Positions 23,411 through 35,072 of a DNA stretch of 64,000 bases are shown here, in pieces. This stretch comes from Isoetes taiwanensis (Eukaryota; Streptophyta; Lycopodiopsida; Isoetales; Isoetaceae). The translations under genes were made by a program, and so were the position numbers. Location: contig JAJEKV010000017.1 of the NCBI GenBank assembly GCA_021234155.1, positions 2,032,820-2,096,819 on the forward strand, read 5' to 3'. Every line of letters begins with the position of its first letter. Within the stretch, counting starts at the first letter, position 1. A model generated the notes under the pieces. It saw nothing but the letters and a program-made list of their open reading frames with translations, was not told where the DNA came from and did no database searches.

Positions 23411-24870
23411 TGTCACCATACAACCCTAACCTAGTAGGCTTGTATGCCTTAGTGTGGGTAGGGGAGCATGGCTAAAGTTATTTATATAACTTTGCCAACC
23501 TTAGGATGGAACCATTTCTACATGGCCCCATCCTATTGGCCACCCAGCACACGGGCGCACCCTAGTGGAGCCACGTGGCATGACATGACAACCCTAACTT
23601 ATTCATGGTCTGACCCTAACCCTAGGCCACTTTTCTGGCTCCTACAGTCTTGGAACTCTGTTCGCATTCAAAACTCTTTTTCGAGAATTGTCTGCTGCAG
23701 CACAGCATAGCTCAGCAAACCCATGAGCGTGTACATGACAGAGGGAGCGAGAGCTACTTCGAACCACCTGCAAAGTCATGGAGACGCTGGGAGCGGATGG
23801 AAGTTCCTATGGAGCAGGTATTTGGAGTAGTTTTCTTAGTAGATCGTCTGGAAGTTAGGATTCTAGATGAGTTAGTATCTCATATCTCTAGTAGAACCCT
23901 CCTAGAACCCGCAGTTTGGATCTCGAGCCCTAATCAATCAACCCTAATTGTAAGTTAGATGCATGTGATTAGGATTAGATGTTATTCTCGATGTTGGTTG
24001 ATCATGTTTGCTCCTCTTGTATGAGGAAGGGGGTAGAGACCTAGTAGCCTTATTTAGATGATGCTTCTAGTTTGGACCCTTTAGTTCAGATTCTAGACTG
24101 TTTAATGGTCCTATTGCAACAAATTTCAGGCGATTTGGAGCTGTATAGCTCAAGTTATGAAGGTTCAAAGTTTTGACCCCTCACACAGTGCGCGAGAAGC
24201 ACTTTCAAACTTTTTGGAAATGCCCTAGGCGCACTTTGTGAGTGGTCACCACCTGTTTACGTCCTAGATGACTCTAAAAAGTTGTTATGAAGGCCGAATC
24301 CTACTTATTTTGCAGAGTTAAGGCGGTCCGTGCCCTTAGTTTCTACATTTGGACAAGTCTAGACATAGATCAGTGGCCAACTACTCACACAGTGCGCGAG
24401 AGCCATTCTCAAAACTTTTGAAAATGCTCCTGGCGCACTCTGTGAGGAGTCACTCCCTTTTTTCTCTAACTTTAGTTTTCTAAACAGTTTCTTAGTGTTA
24501 GAACATACATTCCTAGCTTAAATTCAAGCTCTAAGCTATCCTGAGCTATCAGATTACTCAAATTATGCATCTATCTCGGTCAAAATTGGTCAAATACTCA
24601 TACAGTGCGCGAGACGTTCAAAATTTTTGCAAATGCCTGGGGCGCACTCTGTGAGGGGTTGCTTCCTAATGGCTAGAATTTTTCAGGGTTTGCTACTATT
24701 CTTCCTAACTTAACATTATCCTACCTTATTGTTCTAAGGATTGGAAAATTGGAAAACTTTTTTCCCAATTTTCGAGGTTCATGGTTGGGATTTCAACTCC
24801 AAGACTGAAGATCTAGACTGTTAGTACTACTAGGGAAATGGCCAGTGCTCGATCCTGGTCCTCCAAGATC
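23411..24870. other. Non-coding, possible leader region of the minus-strand LTR element
   Basis: No gene. The right part (24180-24655) holds three regularly spaced hairpins, annotated separately. If the PBS and LTR at 24874-25614 belong to a minus-strand element, this is where its leader and gag would lie, but no minus-strand gag or pol frame is recognisable. CCCTAACCCTAGG near 23618 is only a chance telomere-like phrase. Confidence 0.4.
24180..24655. repeat. Three regularly spaced GCGCACT hairpins
   Basis: Arms CTCACACAGTGCGC / GCGCACTTTGTGAG occur at 24180-24193 / 24229-24242, 24384-24397 / 24433-24446 and 24597-24610 / 24642-24655, with minor changes (one mismatch per stem, two in the third). 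Loops of 31-35 nt are A/T-rich and share TTCAAA..TTTT.GAAATGC. Starts are 204 and 213 bp apart. Sequence between the hairpins is much less conserved than the hairpins themselves. Confidence 0.85.
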
Positions 24871-24873
24871 ATT

Positions 24874-24885
24874 GCTCTGATATCA
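24874..24885 (-). other. Primer binding site for initiator tRNA-Met (one mismatch)
   Basis: GCTCTGATATCA, read on the minus strand as TGATATCAGAGC, differs at one base from the canonical TGGTATCAGAGC that pairs with the 3' end of plant initiator methionine tRNA. It lies one base from the LTR end at 24887, as expected. Confidence 0.75.
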
Positions 24886-24886
24886 C

Positions 24887-25614
24887 TGTGACGTCCCCTG
24901 CTCATGTACGATGCTCCCATCGTACAGAACCAGAGTTCATCCCTCCTGCCAACGTCTTGGCTGACATGAGGTCGTCCACCTAACATCAAATCCTTGCTAA
25001 CAGTCAAGAATCCAATGGGGAAGAATGGACGTCTCATTCATCCCGTCTCCCTTGGAGCCTACCTAGCTGTGGAAGCACATCAAACATGAGCACATAGCAT
25101 CAAATAACATACATATCCACCTCGAAGGGTGGCTCACCATAACATAACATATGTATCAACAACATCAGTAACATCAACATAAGGGGAATCCTACCTGAGG
25201 CTCAGACTCATGGGGGATCGACTGACGGCTTGGGTCTCCAGAAGTCAATGCAGACAGAGTTCATGGCAAATGGATTGGGCTGGCATAAGAACATGGCCGT
25301 TGGGTAGTCCACTCCATCTGCCCCTCCCTGCACACTTTGCAGAGTAGGTTGAAGAGTCTTGGGACTGGACCATAGCCTACCGGGTGCATAGCCAAAGGGG
25401 CTACTGCTGGGTTGCATCTCCCCAGTCCCGATGAGGCAGGAGGAGAGTCTCCTCCCCTCGAGAGACATGCATGCCCATCACAGGCGGCAACATACGAGGT
25501 TGCCCCCTAGGCACAACTCTTTACGGCTCTCAAGTACTTGTCATGGTGACATGTACGTGTGACGTGGCAGTATAATATACGTATTCGGACCGTATGTTAT
25601 GCTGGAACGTCACA
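24887..25614 (-). mobile_element. LTR of a minus-strand retrotransposon, about 728 bp
   Basis: Its termini are TGTGACGTCCC at 24887 and GGAACGTCACA ending at 25614, an imperfect inverted pair of the TG..CA type. The adjacent PBS (24874-24885) fixes it as the 5' LTR of a minus-strand element whose body should lie to the left. Flanks do not match as a target duplication (ATCAC versus GACAA), so it is not a solo LTR. Most of the internal region is lost or unrecognisable. The right flank enters satellite-like sequence, so the element probably inserted into that array. Confidence 0.75.
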
Positions 25615-28600
25615 GACAAGATCAAGGAAGAACATGTCACAACATGGAAAAAGACGCCAAAATGTCAAATCAAGCAGGGAAAAGCCCTTCTCCTGCCTGG
25701 TATTAGCAAGGGAACTGCTGAGAGAGGAAATCTCGTCCAAAGATACCATCGGAGTAAATGGTAATTAGCAAGTTCGTCGAAACTTGCTAATTGTCAAGTG
25801 GAGGTAAACAAGTGGGTTGGAACTTTCAAGGGTACAACACAAGTTGGGTGAAATCATGGGATTCCATTAAAAAAGAGGGAGAGAAGGAAAATGGTCCATG
25901 TATCAGACTTAAAGCAAAATCCTTTAAGTTACGTACTACAAGTGACTACTTAAGCAGTCCACATATTTCTCAGACAAGCCCAAGGTAATAGCTCAGTCCC
26001 AACGAGTTTTTTTCTTCTTTTTTTTTTGGTATACTTGACGAAATTAAATGGTCTTGTATATATGAGTATCATGTCAAGTGGAATTGTAAAAGGTATCTCG
26101 TCCAAAAACACCCTAGATGTTAATGTTCTAGGATTAAAAATTGGTATGCTTGACTATTTCAAATAATCTTGTGAGGATCATATCAAGTGGAACCGCAAAA
26201 GATATCTTGTCCAAAAATACCTTACGAGTTCATAATTTGATTATCCTAGTGCCCAGGATTAGTGGCTCGTGTCGACCACACAAAAAAAAATGGTGGGTAG
26301 GAGTCAAGGGAACTGCTGAGAGAGGAGAAAACGCTGATGATAAGTCGACGAAGAACCTGCAGGAAATAGTGATCCCCAAACGAACTAGAGCCCTAGAAAA
26401 TGGATGCAATGCGTGCATGCATGCATGCAAGCATGGAAGAGATGCATGCTCGCCCATTCGAGGATACTGATCCGATGGCTCGGATCGATTGCATTCTCGA
26501 ATGAGGGCTCGCATGGAAACAGACAAAAGCTCCCGACAAAAAGAGAACTTCAATCAAGGTCGACGGTTGAAGGATGGCAAAAAATGGACAAGATCGGGGA
26601 AGAACATGTCACAACATGGAAAAAGACATCAAACTATCAAACCAAGCAGGGAGAAGCCCCTCCCCTATCTGGTATCAAGGAAAGAGAGTCAAGGGAACTG
26701 CTGAGAGAGGAGAAAACGCCGAGAATTATTTGATTAATACAAATGATCATGTGCATACATATATGTCAAGTACGTCATGTTCAATGGGTATTTTCAAAGA
26801 TACGACACAAGTTGACTAAAATCATGGTATTCCATTAAAAAAAAAGATACAAGGAGTTCATGTTTGATTAAGCCTAGTTCCTGTGAGGTTTGGTGATTAT
26901 TGCGAGACACTTTTGTTGGAGCGTTAAGATTGCAAATGTGAGACTATCATGCCAAGTGGAGCTAAAGAAGTTGGTTGGAGCTCATGTTTTGTAGAAAGAA
27001 CTATTTGATTAATCCAGATGATCATGTGCCATACATATATTGCAACAAATTGATCTCAGTGCCCAGGCTAAAAAATTCTTATACCTGATTAATTCAAATA
27101 ATCGTGTAACTATCAATATCAAGTGGAACTACAAAAGATATCTTGTTCAAAAATACCCTACGAGTTCATATTTGATTATTCCAGTTGCCAGGATTAATAG
27201 GTCGAGTGTAACCAGACAAAAAGAATTAGTATACTTGGCTAACTCAAAGGATCTTTTGAGTATCATGTCAAGTGGAACTGCAAAAGACATCTCATCCAAA
27301 GATACCTCCTTAGAAGTTAATGTTTAATTGATCCTAGTGCCCTTGATTAAGAATTGGTATGATGACTAATTCAAATAATATTGTGAATACCATGTCCAAC
27401 AAAAGATATCTTGTCCAAAAATACATTCCGAGTTCATATTTGATTATCCTAGTGCCCAGGATTAGTAGCTCGTGTCGACCACGCAAAAATAATTGCTATA
27501 CTTGACTCATTCAAAGGATCTTTTGGGTATCATTTAAAGTGGAATTAGAAAAGATATCTCGTCCAAAGATACCATAAGTGAAAATGGTAATTAGCAAGTT
27601 TGTCGAAACTTGTTAATTGTCAAGTGGAGGTAAACAAGTGGGTTGGAACTTTGATTTTCAAGGGTACAACACAAGTTGGGTGAAATCATGGGATTCCATT
27701 AAAAAAGAGGGAGAGAAGGAAAATGGTCCATGTATCGGACTTAAAGCAAAATCCTTTAAGTTACGTACTACAAGTGACTACTTAAGCAGTCCACATATTT
27801 CTCAGACAAGAAAGGAATTGGTGTATGTTACTAATTCAAAAGATCTTGTGAGCATCATCATGTCAAATGAAACTGCAAAAGGCATGTCATCTAAAGATAC
27901 CATAGGAGCTAATGGTTGAATAATCCTAGTGTCTAACGCCCAGGACAAATGGAACTTTGGATTGCAGGAAGAATGGGTATAATTTGATTCATTCTAGTGC
28001 CCAAGGTAATAGCTCAGTCCCAACGAGTTTTTTTTTTTTTTTTTTTTTTTTTTTGTTATACTTGACGAAATTAAATGGTCTCGTATTATATTTTATTAAG
28101 CCTAGTTCCTGTCAGGTTTGGTGATGATTGCAAGACACGTTTGTTGGAGCGTTGAGATTGCAAATGTGAGACTATCATGCCAATAAACAAGTTGGTTGGA
28201 GCTCATGTCTTGTAGAAAGAACTATTTGATTAATGCAGATGATCAAATGGCATTGCAACAAATTGATCTTAGTGCCTAGGCTAAGAAAGTGGTATGCCTG
28301 ACTAATTCAAATAATCATGTGAGTATCAATACTAAGTGGAACTACAAAAGGTATCTTGTTCAAAAATACCCTACGAGGATTATTCCAGTTGCCAGGATTA
28401 GTAGGTCGAGTGCAACCACACAATAAGAATTGGTATACTTGGCTAACTCAAAGGATCTTTTGACTATCATGTCAAGTCGAACTGCAAAAGGCATCTCATC
28501 CAAAGATACCTCCTTAGAAGTTAATATTTATTTGATCCTAGTGCCCTTGATTAAGAATTGGTATGATGACTAATTCAAATAGTATTGTGAATATCATGTC

Positions 28601-29025
28601 CAGCAAAAGATATCTTGTCCAAAAATACATTCTAAGTTCATATTTGATTATCCTAGTACCTAGGATTAGTAGCTCGTGTCGACCACACAAAAATAATTGC
28701 TATACTTGACTCATTCAAAGGATCTTTAGAGTATCATTTAAAGTGGAAATCTCGTCCAAAGATACCATAGGAGTAAATGGTAATTAGCAAGTTCGTCGAA
28801 ACTTGCTAATTGTCAAGTGGAGGTAAACAAGTGGGTTGGAACTTTCAAGGGTACAACACAAGTTGGGTGAAATCATGGGATTCCATTAAAAAAGAGGGAG
28901 AGAAGGAAAATGGTCCATGTATCGGACTTAAAGCAAAATCCTTTAAGTTACGTACTACAGTCCACATATTTCTCAGACAAGCCCAAGGTAATAGCTCAGT
29001 CCCAACGAGTTGTTTTCTTCTTTTT
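25615..29025. repeat. Satellite-like array, 120-145 bp monomers with a 1.2-kb higher-order period
   Basis: Monomers share GTGGAACTGCAAAAGATATC, TTGTCCAAAAATACC and TGATTATCCTAGTGCCC. The first motif recurs near 26078, 26188, 27123, 27269, 27393, 27538, 27865, 28333, 28477, 28600 and 28740. Positions 27123/27269/27393/27538 repeat as 28333/28477/28600/28740, an offset of 1.20-1.21 kb. A 240-bp segment (GGTAATTAGCAAG to TTTCTCAGACAAG) is nearly identical at about 25759-25980, 27582-27810 and 28780-28980; it contains the hairpin TTAGCAAGTT-6 nt-AACTTGCTAA. A second duplicated segment (CATGTCACAACATGGAAAAA) lies at about 25631 and 26605. T-runs follow CCCAACGAG in each unit. The apparent frames are repeats of one another and not genes. 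Confidence 0.85.
26468..26490. repeat. GATCCGA palindrome, copy 1
   Basis: ATCCGATGGCTCGGAT forms a short hairpin (arms GATCCGA / TCGGATC). The same palindrome with related flanks is found at 48717-48738. Confidence 0.7.
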
Positions 29026-29405
29026 GGGTTGCCCCTAGGGGGCCAAACCCTTGTTTGTGTGGTTTTTGGCATATTCTAAATATATACTAGAATATACTTA
29101 GAATATGCAGGAAACTGCTCAGAACTTGTTGTTGGCTGTAAATTGGCGGTCGCGAGTGTTATTGGGCAGTGGTTAGAGGCGTCTCACATGTAAATTTTGA
29201 GGCATTCACATGAACTCAATCTGAGACGGCCGGCTTGACGTCTGAGCCGGTCGTCCCCGAACTGCTGGAGCAGTTCACACTTGAGCGGCTCAACGGCTTG
29301 ACGTCCGGCAAGTTTTTGCCGGTGACATGTGAGGCGTCCCTTATGCAAACCGGTTAACCGGATGGAGCCATAGCTATTATTTGTCGACGTTGATCAACAG
29401 TTTGG
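29026..29405. mobile_element. Dispersed repeat R3, copy 1 (terminal hairpin next to T-tract)
   Basis: It starts with GGGTTGCCCCTAGGGGGCC then AAACCCTTGTTTGTG, followed by GGCATATTCTAAATATATAC-type GCATAT phrases, CTGCTCAGAACTTG, and later TGCAAACCGGTTAACCGG near 29344. Copies at 57209 and 61653 share the hairpin, the GCATAT phrases and the following GACT(G/A)CT. Each copy is preceded by a run of at least five T. Read on the minus strand, each copy therefore ends in a hairpin plus poly(A), as a retroposed element would. No Pol III boxes were found. Direction and class are unproven. Confidence 0.6.
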
Positions 29406-30605
29406 AGACATGGTCCGGCCAGCATTGCCGGATTTGCCAGGCTTACCTGTAAGAGAAGTAGCAGCTTCTTTTATCTCTTGCTCTTCTTTCTTTCTGAATG
29501 CTCTGTATTTCAAAACCAGCTTACGCAGTTGGAAAAGATTTCCAGGTACTTGTTTTGGCTTAATGGTTGTTCATCATGTTTTAGCCTTGTTTGTTGTTTG
29601 TCGTTATTGTGGCTTAAAACTCTCATCTGGCTTCAGGACAATTAGATGATGTTCTTGAAATACTGGAGATGCACTAGAGACAATGCATATTACCTCCTCC
29701 GAGATTGCACTAAAAAGCAAGATAATGTTTTCTTCACTCCAAATTAATTAGAGTCAATACTATTTGAAAATGGGTGCTTTGTACGAAGGAGTGATTCTGC
29801 TATGGCGCTCTGGCAAATGGACATGGTTTTGGAGCTGTTAATCCAATGTCCTTAACTCATCTCATCACGGCTAGAAATTGTTTCTGGAAGAATGGTCTTT
29901 GATTCAAAACTCTACAAAAAGCTACTGAAGGTATGCTATGGGTAATGAGTTCTTTTACTTGTTTGATCAAGCTGCAAAGGACAATTTAAAATAAGACTTT
30001 GATTTATAATCCTGCTGAAATGTGAGAGCTACGATAGGGACGTATTGGACAAGAGATGCCCATTTAATAGAGAGATGTTTATCAGACAACATTTTCAAAT
30101 TGGGTGAATTTCTAGTTTATTATCTTTCTATAATATTCTGATACCAGATATGAGAAGAGGCTTTCAATTTTTGGACATGTTAGACTATGTGTTCAAGAAG
30201 GTGATTCAGTCTGATGCACGGGATCGACCACCTTATTTTCTTTGAGAGTCTGAAATAGGAGTACTCTAAGATCTGCTCTAGAGCTATGTAGTAATTTTGA
30301 TGCTAGACCAGAAAAAACTCTGTTCAACCTAAGCGCATACAGATCCCTTAAAGTGAATCAGTTAATGTAGCTTGTGAGGCTTGAATTTGTGGAGAAATGT
30401 TGTGGTTTATCAATATATTCAGAAAGAGTTGTGCGCAAATAGTAGTTAGCGATGTAAAGAACAGAGTGAAACATTGAGTATAATAAAGAATCCCACTTAA
30501 GGATTTGAATATCCATCTATCTGTTAATAGAAGTTTCTCATTAAATTGAAATGGGCCCACAATATTGGAACTGGTAGAACTTCATAAAACAGGTCTCTAG
30601 AGATG
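29406..30605. other. Non-coding, nothing recognised
   Basis: A 79-codon frame from 29410 (MVRPALPDLPGLPVREV...) matches nothing I know. The rest is AT-rich with short frames. From about 30605 LINE sequence begins. Confidence 0.35.
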
Positions 30606-32593
<1,988 letters not shown>

Positions 32594-32621
32594 CGGTTCT
32601 ATTGCGATAGCAATAGAACCG
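32594..32621. repeat. Perfect 12-bp hairpin at the LINE C boundary
   Basis: CGGTTCTATTGC - GATA - GCAATAGAACCG. It lies between the last LINE-like codons and the start of the pyrimidine-skewed block. Confidence 0.9.
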
Positions 32622-32701
32622 ACATTCCTTGGATGGGGACACCCCTTTTTTGCACTCCCTATTTATTCAGCATCTTTTCATTTTTTCGTCATCGGCGTTC
32701 T

Positions 32702-33922
32702 CTTGAGCTAGTTTTCTGCTTCTCTATCCTACCAGTTTCCCTCACCCTCCCTCCCTTGATGGTTTGTCTGCATCTGTTCTTATCCTGTTTTGTTTTCTCA
32801 TTCCCCCTTTTCATTCCATTTCCTTTTTGTCCGTTGACCATCTTTGTCTATGTTTCCATATTTTTCGGGTCCCTTTACAGCCTCTAGATCTTCTATGGTT
32901 TCCTTTCGATGTTTTTGATAGTACCTATGTTCTTATTCATCAGTTTTCTCGATGTGGCACTTTAGCCTCTGAGGCCTACTCATTATCTCATTCTTCTCAG
33001 AGTCTATCAAATCTTCTGTACTTTTCAAGTCGCCTTGCAGCCCTCGATATCCTCTGTGCTTTCTTTTTTCTTTGTAGATATATATTTTCTTATTTCTATT
33101 TTTTCTCGGTGTGGCTCTGTAGCCTCCGCGACTTCTTATCATTTCATTCTTTCTCGGCATGGCTCGTGACTTATTTTCTTGTTCATTTTCTCTTGGACAA
33201 TGTTTATTATTCATTTTCACAGGCGTGTGGATCTGTCTATTTTGTGGTTTGGTGTTGTCAGCTTTGTTTGCATAGTTTCTTTTTCTCGGCGTGGCACTGT
33301 AGCCTCCGAGTAAGTATTTGCTATGCATTTTCTCTTCGGCGTGGCGATGTAGTTCTGAGGCATAACTCTTTTTCATTTTCTCTCGGCGTGGCAACGTAGC
33401 CTCCGAGGCAGCACTAATCGGTTGTTTTTCCCGCGAGGGTCATTTTCCGCGGACGGTTCCCGATTGGTCGGCTGTTGTTTCTTTCTCGGCGTGGCCCTGG
33501 AGCCTCCGAGTCTTCTTGCCTATGGCATCTAACTCATTGACGGGTTATTTTTCTTTCAGCCTTGACTCTGCAGGATTTTTTAAGGTCTTGTGGTTGCCAG
33601 AGTGCGTGGGGTCGTGCTTCAACCATTTGCTTGGGTTTTCCTCAAAAACCTGAGAAGGTGTGGTTCTTCTTCCCGATAAGAAGCAGTCACCAGGTCTTCT
33701 CACCTTTGCATCGACCAAGTGGCGGATAAAACCATCTTTTATGTTGTATTCTTTAGTATCATCATGCTCTCGATGATTGTCTAGTTTCGGAGCATTTAAA
33801 GTTCATATTTCCAAATTTACCTACCCCTAGTGAGGGATCCATTTGTACTCAATGTTTTACAAAGCTCAATGAGAACACCACTTCACTTGAGCTAGTTTTC
33901 TGCTTCTCTATCCTACCAGTTT
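32702..33922. repeat. Segment bounded by perfect 37-bp direct repeats, carrying seven hairpin motifs
   Basis: Identical 37-bp copies at 32702-32738 and 33886-33922 start CTTGAGCTAGTTTTCTGC. All seven copies of a hairpin motif lie between them: CTCGGCGTGGCACTG then TAGCCTCCGAG (arms CTCGG/CCGAG and GGC/GCC), at 32948-32973, 33105-33130, 33153-33170 (partial), 33285-33310, 33332-33360 (altered), 33382-33407 and 33485-33510. Spacing is irregular (47-157 bp). The layout suggests an inserted or duplicated unit. A 37-bp target duplication would be unusually long. Confidence 0.85.
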
Positions 33923-34874
33923 GATAATCTACCGTTCAAAGACTATTCCTATGTTTGATCTTTATTGCACAATCTGCTAAAATTTCTGGTCTGGTGATCA
34001 TATTCATTTTCGTTTCTCTGCTTTTGAGATTGGATGTAGCATCCTTTTCCTTTCTCTGCGAGTTTTTCTTTGGCTTTTCCAGGAAGCTCGGTAGTAGGGC
34101 TCTTCCTTCGGCTTGGATTCGCCCCTTTGCCGCCAACCTTTTGGTTCCCGCTAAGCCTTCTTAGATGTGGTTCAAGTAATACTTTTTTTTGACTAGAGTT
34201 TTGTGCGGTCGGATCTTGGTTTTCTTGGTTTTTTATTTTGAATGGGTTCTTAGCGGTGAGGGTTTTGCAGGAATCCAGTTCTTTGGTTTATTGTATGATC
34301 TTGGTAGACCACTCGATATATTCATCCGGGCGGTTTTTAATCAATTTTCTTCCCCGATCTTGCTAGAGCACAAAGCATGAATCGATGGTTGCAAGGAATC
34401 TTTACGGAGCACGGGGCATGCTTGGATAATATTGATACCTTTTTATTCCACTTTTGCGGATCGCGATCCGTGGTTTAGCGGTCGATGGTTGCAAGCCCTA
34501 ACACGGTTCTCGTCATACTGATTTTTGTGCTTGATGTTCAAAGCAGAGGGGCCCGTCTTGGTTTTTCACGGTTGTCGGTGCTTATGGAGACCCAAATTTG
34601 ATGTGTTTGTCAAGGCCGGTTTTGAGCGAATCGACTCCGTCGTGTTAGCAAGGACCTTGAGTCTCTGGCGAGAATAACTTCGGATCGATTTCTTGCATGG
34701 AGTCGGTTCGTTCTCACGACCCTCCGGTTCTTCACCGCAGACCTTCCATATTATCTCTAAATCGGTTTACGTAAGTCGTTTTTTGCCTTCTTCTTCATAT
34801 ATATAACAATAATAATTGGTAAAGTATTAACGAATTTGAGAGGGTGCATTGGATAGCCGGATGGTTTTGTTTAC

Positions 34875-35072
34875 GTGGTCATAGGTTCAAGTTGTGAATG
34901 AAGCAATTTTTTCTGATCCAATATTATTGTGGTCATAGGTTCAAGTTTCGAATGAAACAATTTTTTGGGTCCAATGTTTTGGGGTCGTATTTATCCTTTA
35001 TTTGTGTCACTTTTTCGATCCAATATTATTTACGTGGTCATAGGTTCAAGTTCCTAATGAAACAATTTTTCG
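34875..35072. repeat. Three-copy direct repeat
   Basis: GTGGTCATAGGTTCAAGTT followed by AATGAARCAATTTTT occurs at about 34875-34912, 34929-34965 and 35034-35072. The last two also share GGGTCCAATGTTTTGGGGTC downstream. Confidence 0.85.

Noticed and set aside
23618-23632. Telomere-like CCCTAACCCTAGG
   Set aside because: Less than two degenerate units; no array.
24887-25614. Solo LTR
   Set aside because: The 5-bp flanks differ and a PBS adjoins the inner end, so it is the 5' LTR of a larger, now lost element.
32764-33399. 211-codon plus-strand open frame, and many others to 39.1 kb
   Set aside because: The strand is very poor in A, so stop codons are rare in all three frames. The products are Phe/Leu/Ser-rich and match no protein.
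32948-33510. CRISPR array or riboswitch-like series
   Set aside because: Hairpin copies are irregularly spaced, some partial, and the intervening sequence has no spacer-like length. A dispersed hairpin motif is the better reading.
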